The notes under the pieces: model-generated | Database searches by the model: none | What the model saw: the letters and a program-made list of their open reading frames with translations, nothing else | Told to the model about the DNA's origin: nothing | Position numbers and translations under genes: made by a program | Source of the DNA: Bartonella tribocorum | Lineage (GTDB): Bacteria; Pseudomonadota; Alphaproteobacteria; Rhizobiales; Rhizobiaceae | DNA: 32,208 nt | Assembly: GCF_002778015.1 (NCBI RefSeq) | Contig: NZ_NJPP01000002.1 | Coordinates: forward strand, 37,156-69,363 | Reading direction: 5' to 3' | Part shown: one piece after another, positions 31,464-32,208 of the stretch | How positions within the stretch are numbered: the first letter of the stretch is position 1 | How the letters are laid out: the number at the start of each line of letters is the position of its first letter

Positions 31464-32208
31464 TTATTCGTTTCTATCGTTTTGGTTTGCATCATAAAGC
31501 ATATGAATAAGTTCTCTTGACGCGTATGCAGTGCGTGGACCAAATCCTAAAAGGTACATAGCATCCATTTGTTTAATAGCATGATTTTTAGCGGCAGTTG
31601 TTGCTTGAATTGCTGGTATAGCTAAAAGCTTTTCAAGATTAAGAGATTTGCCACTGTGTGTTATAAGCAAAATAGCATCAGGATTTGCTTTCAATAACGC
31701 TTCGTTATTCAGAAGTTTATACCCTTTATAATCAGTAATGGCATTGATAGCACCTGCAAGCTTTATGATACCATCAGCCGCTGTACCTGTTCCAGATGCC
31801 ATAACCCGCCCATTTTGCACAGACAAAATAAAAAGGACACGTTTTGGTTTCGTTACTTTTGCCAAAAGAGCATCATTATCTACAAAATCACGGCTCACTG
31901 TTTGAATTAATGCAGCAGCTTGTTCCTCACGATGGATAGCTTTTCCAACGAGACGAATTTTTTCTATAACACTCTCTCGAGAATAGTCTTCTGGTATGAT
32001 CACGATAGGGATTGATGTTTTTTTGAGAATTTCAATTGTTGAAGGAGGCCCACTTCCTTCAACGAGCAAGATGCCTTCTGGAGCGAGAGACAGAACACCT
32101 TCAGGTGAAAGAGCACGCATGTAGCCAAGCACCGGAAGTTTGAGGGCTTCTTTGGGATAAACGCTTGTACTATCACGGGCAACAAGTTGATCTTGTGCGC
32201 CTAATGCA
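31464..32208 (-). CDS. hutB: Haemin-binding periplasmic protein HutB (partial, 5' end outside window)
   Basis: Periplasmic substrate-binding protein that hands haemin to HutC. The reading frame is open to the window edge, beginning ALGAQDQLVARDSTSVYPKE, so the signal peptide and first strand lie outside; a GTG at 32132 inside the frame is not the real start. Family features include the YPKEALKLPVLGYMRALSPE segment, which carries the tyrosine often used as haem ligand in HmuT-type proteins, GSGPPSTIEILKK, and the long helix linker DYSRESVIEKIRLVGKAIHR. The C-terminus is complete (YASRELIHMLYDANQNDRNE). It is the first of the hutB-hutC-hmuV genes seen here; in Bartonella, as I recall, hutA, tonB and hemS lie nearby. 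Confidence 0.93.
   Translation of the reverse strand, partial: ALGAQDQLVARDSTSVYPKEALKLPVLGYMRALSPEGVLSLAPEGILLVEGSGPPSTIEILKKTSIPIVIIPEDYSRESVIEKIRLVGKAIHREEQAAALIQTVSRDFVDNDALLAKVTKPKRVLFILSVQNGRVMASGTGTAADGIIKLAGAINAITDYKGYKLLNNEALLKANPDAILLITHSGKSLNLEKLLAIPAIQATTAAKNHAIKQMDAMYLLGFGPRTAYASRELIHMLYDANQNDRNE

Overview
The window looks like chromosomal DNA from a Bartonella species. This is an inference from three things. The DNA is AT-rich, with long decayed intergenic stretches. The protein variants are of rhizobial type: a CarB with an extra N-terminal insert, an LsrB/VtlR-like LysR regulator beside trxB, and a PleC-like kinase. The right edge carries a hutB-hutC-hmuV haemin uptake cluster. 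I cannot fix the species from sequence alone. Most of the window is conserved core genome. The accessory material is almost entirely relics.

Layout. 1-1113 holds a decayed tyrosine-recombinase relic. 1114-4727 holds trkH (minus strand), then trxB and an lsrB-like regulator (plus strand). 4728-7734 is about 3 kb with no intact gene; it holds a second, longer relic of the same integrase type and, at 6405-6429, a strong orphan terminator. 7735-13212 holds an aspartate aminotransferase, a cold-shock protein and carB, all minus strand. 13884-14438 is an O6-alkylguanine-DNA alkyltransferase (plus) that converges on a PleC-like PAS histidine kinase (minus). pepN and a family-4-like uracil-DNA glycosylase follow, also minus.

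20951-26049 is a compact thiamine operon read right to left: thiC-thiO-thiS-thiG-thiE-thiD. It makes the HMP and thiazole moieties, phosphorylates HMP and joins the two halves. The genes overlap or nearly touch. I see no TPP riboswitch ahead of thiC.

26050-29533 is another gene-poor stretch. Its only intact gene is a phage tail-collar protein (27466-28440), with a frameshifted phage-like relic directly upstream and a good terminator downstream. From 29534 to the right edge, hmuV, hutC and hutB (5' end cut off) encode the ATPase, permease and binding protein of a haemin ABC importer.

I found no CRISPR array, tRNA, rRNA, intact transposase or defence system, and no convincing undescribed system. 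The best leads are the paired integrase relics flanking trkH-trxB-lsrB, a uracil-DNA glycosylase lacking two of the four usual Fe-S cysteines, a probable ATT start for trkH, an orphan terminator with upstream hairpins that could mark a small RNA, and the missing TPP riboswitch.
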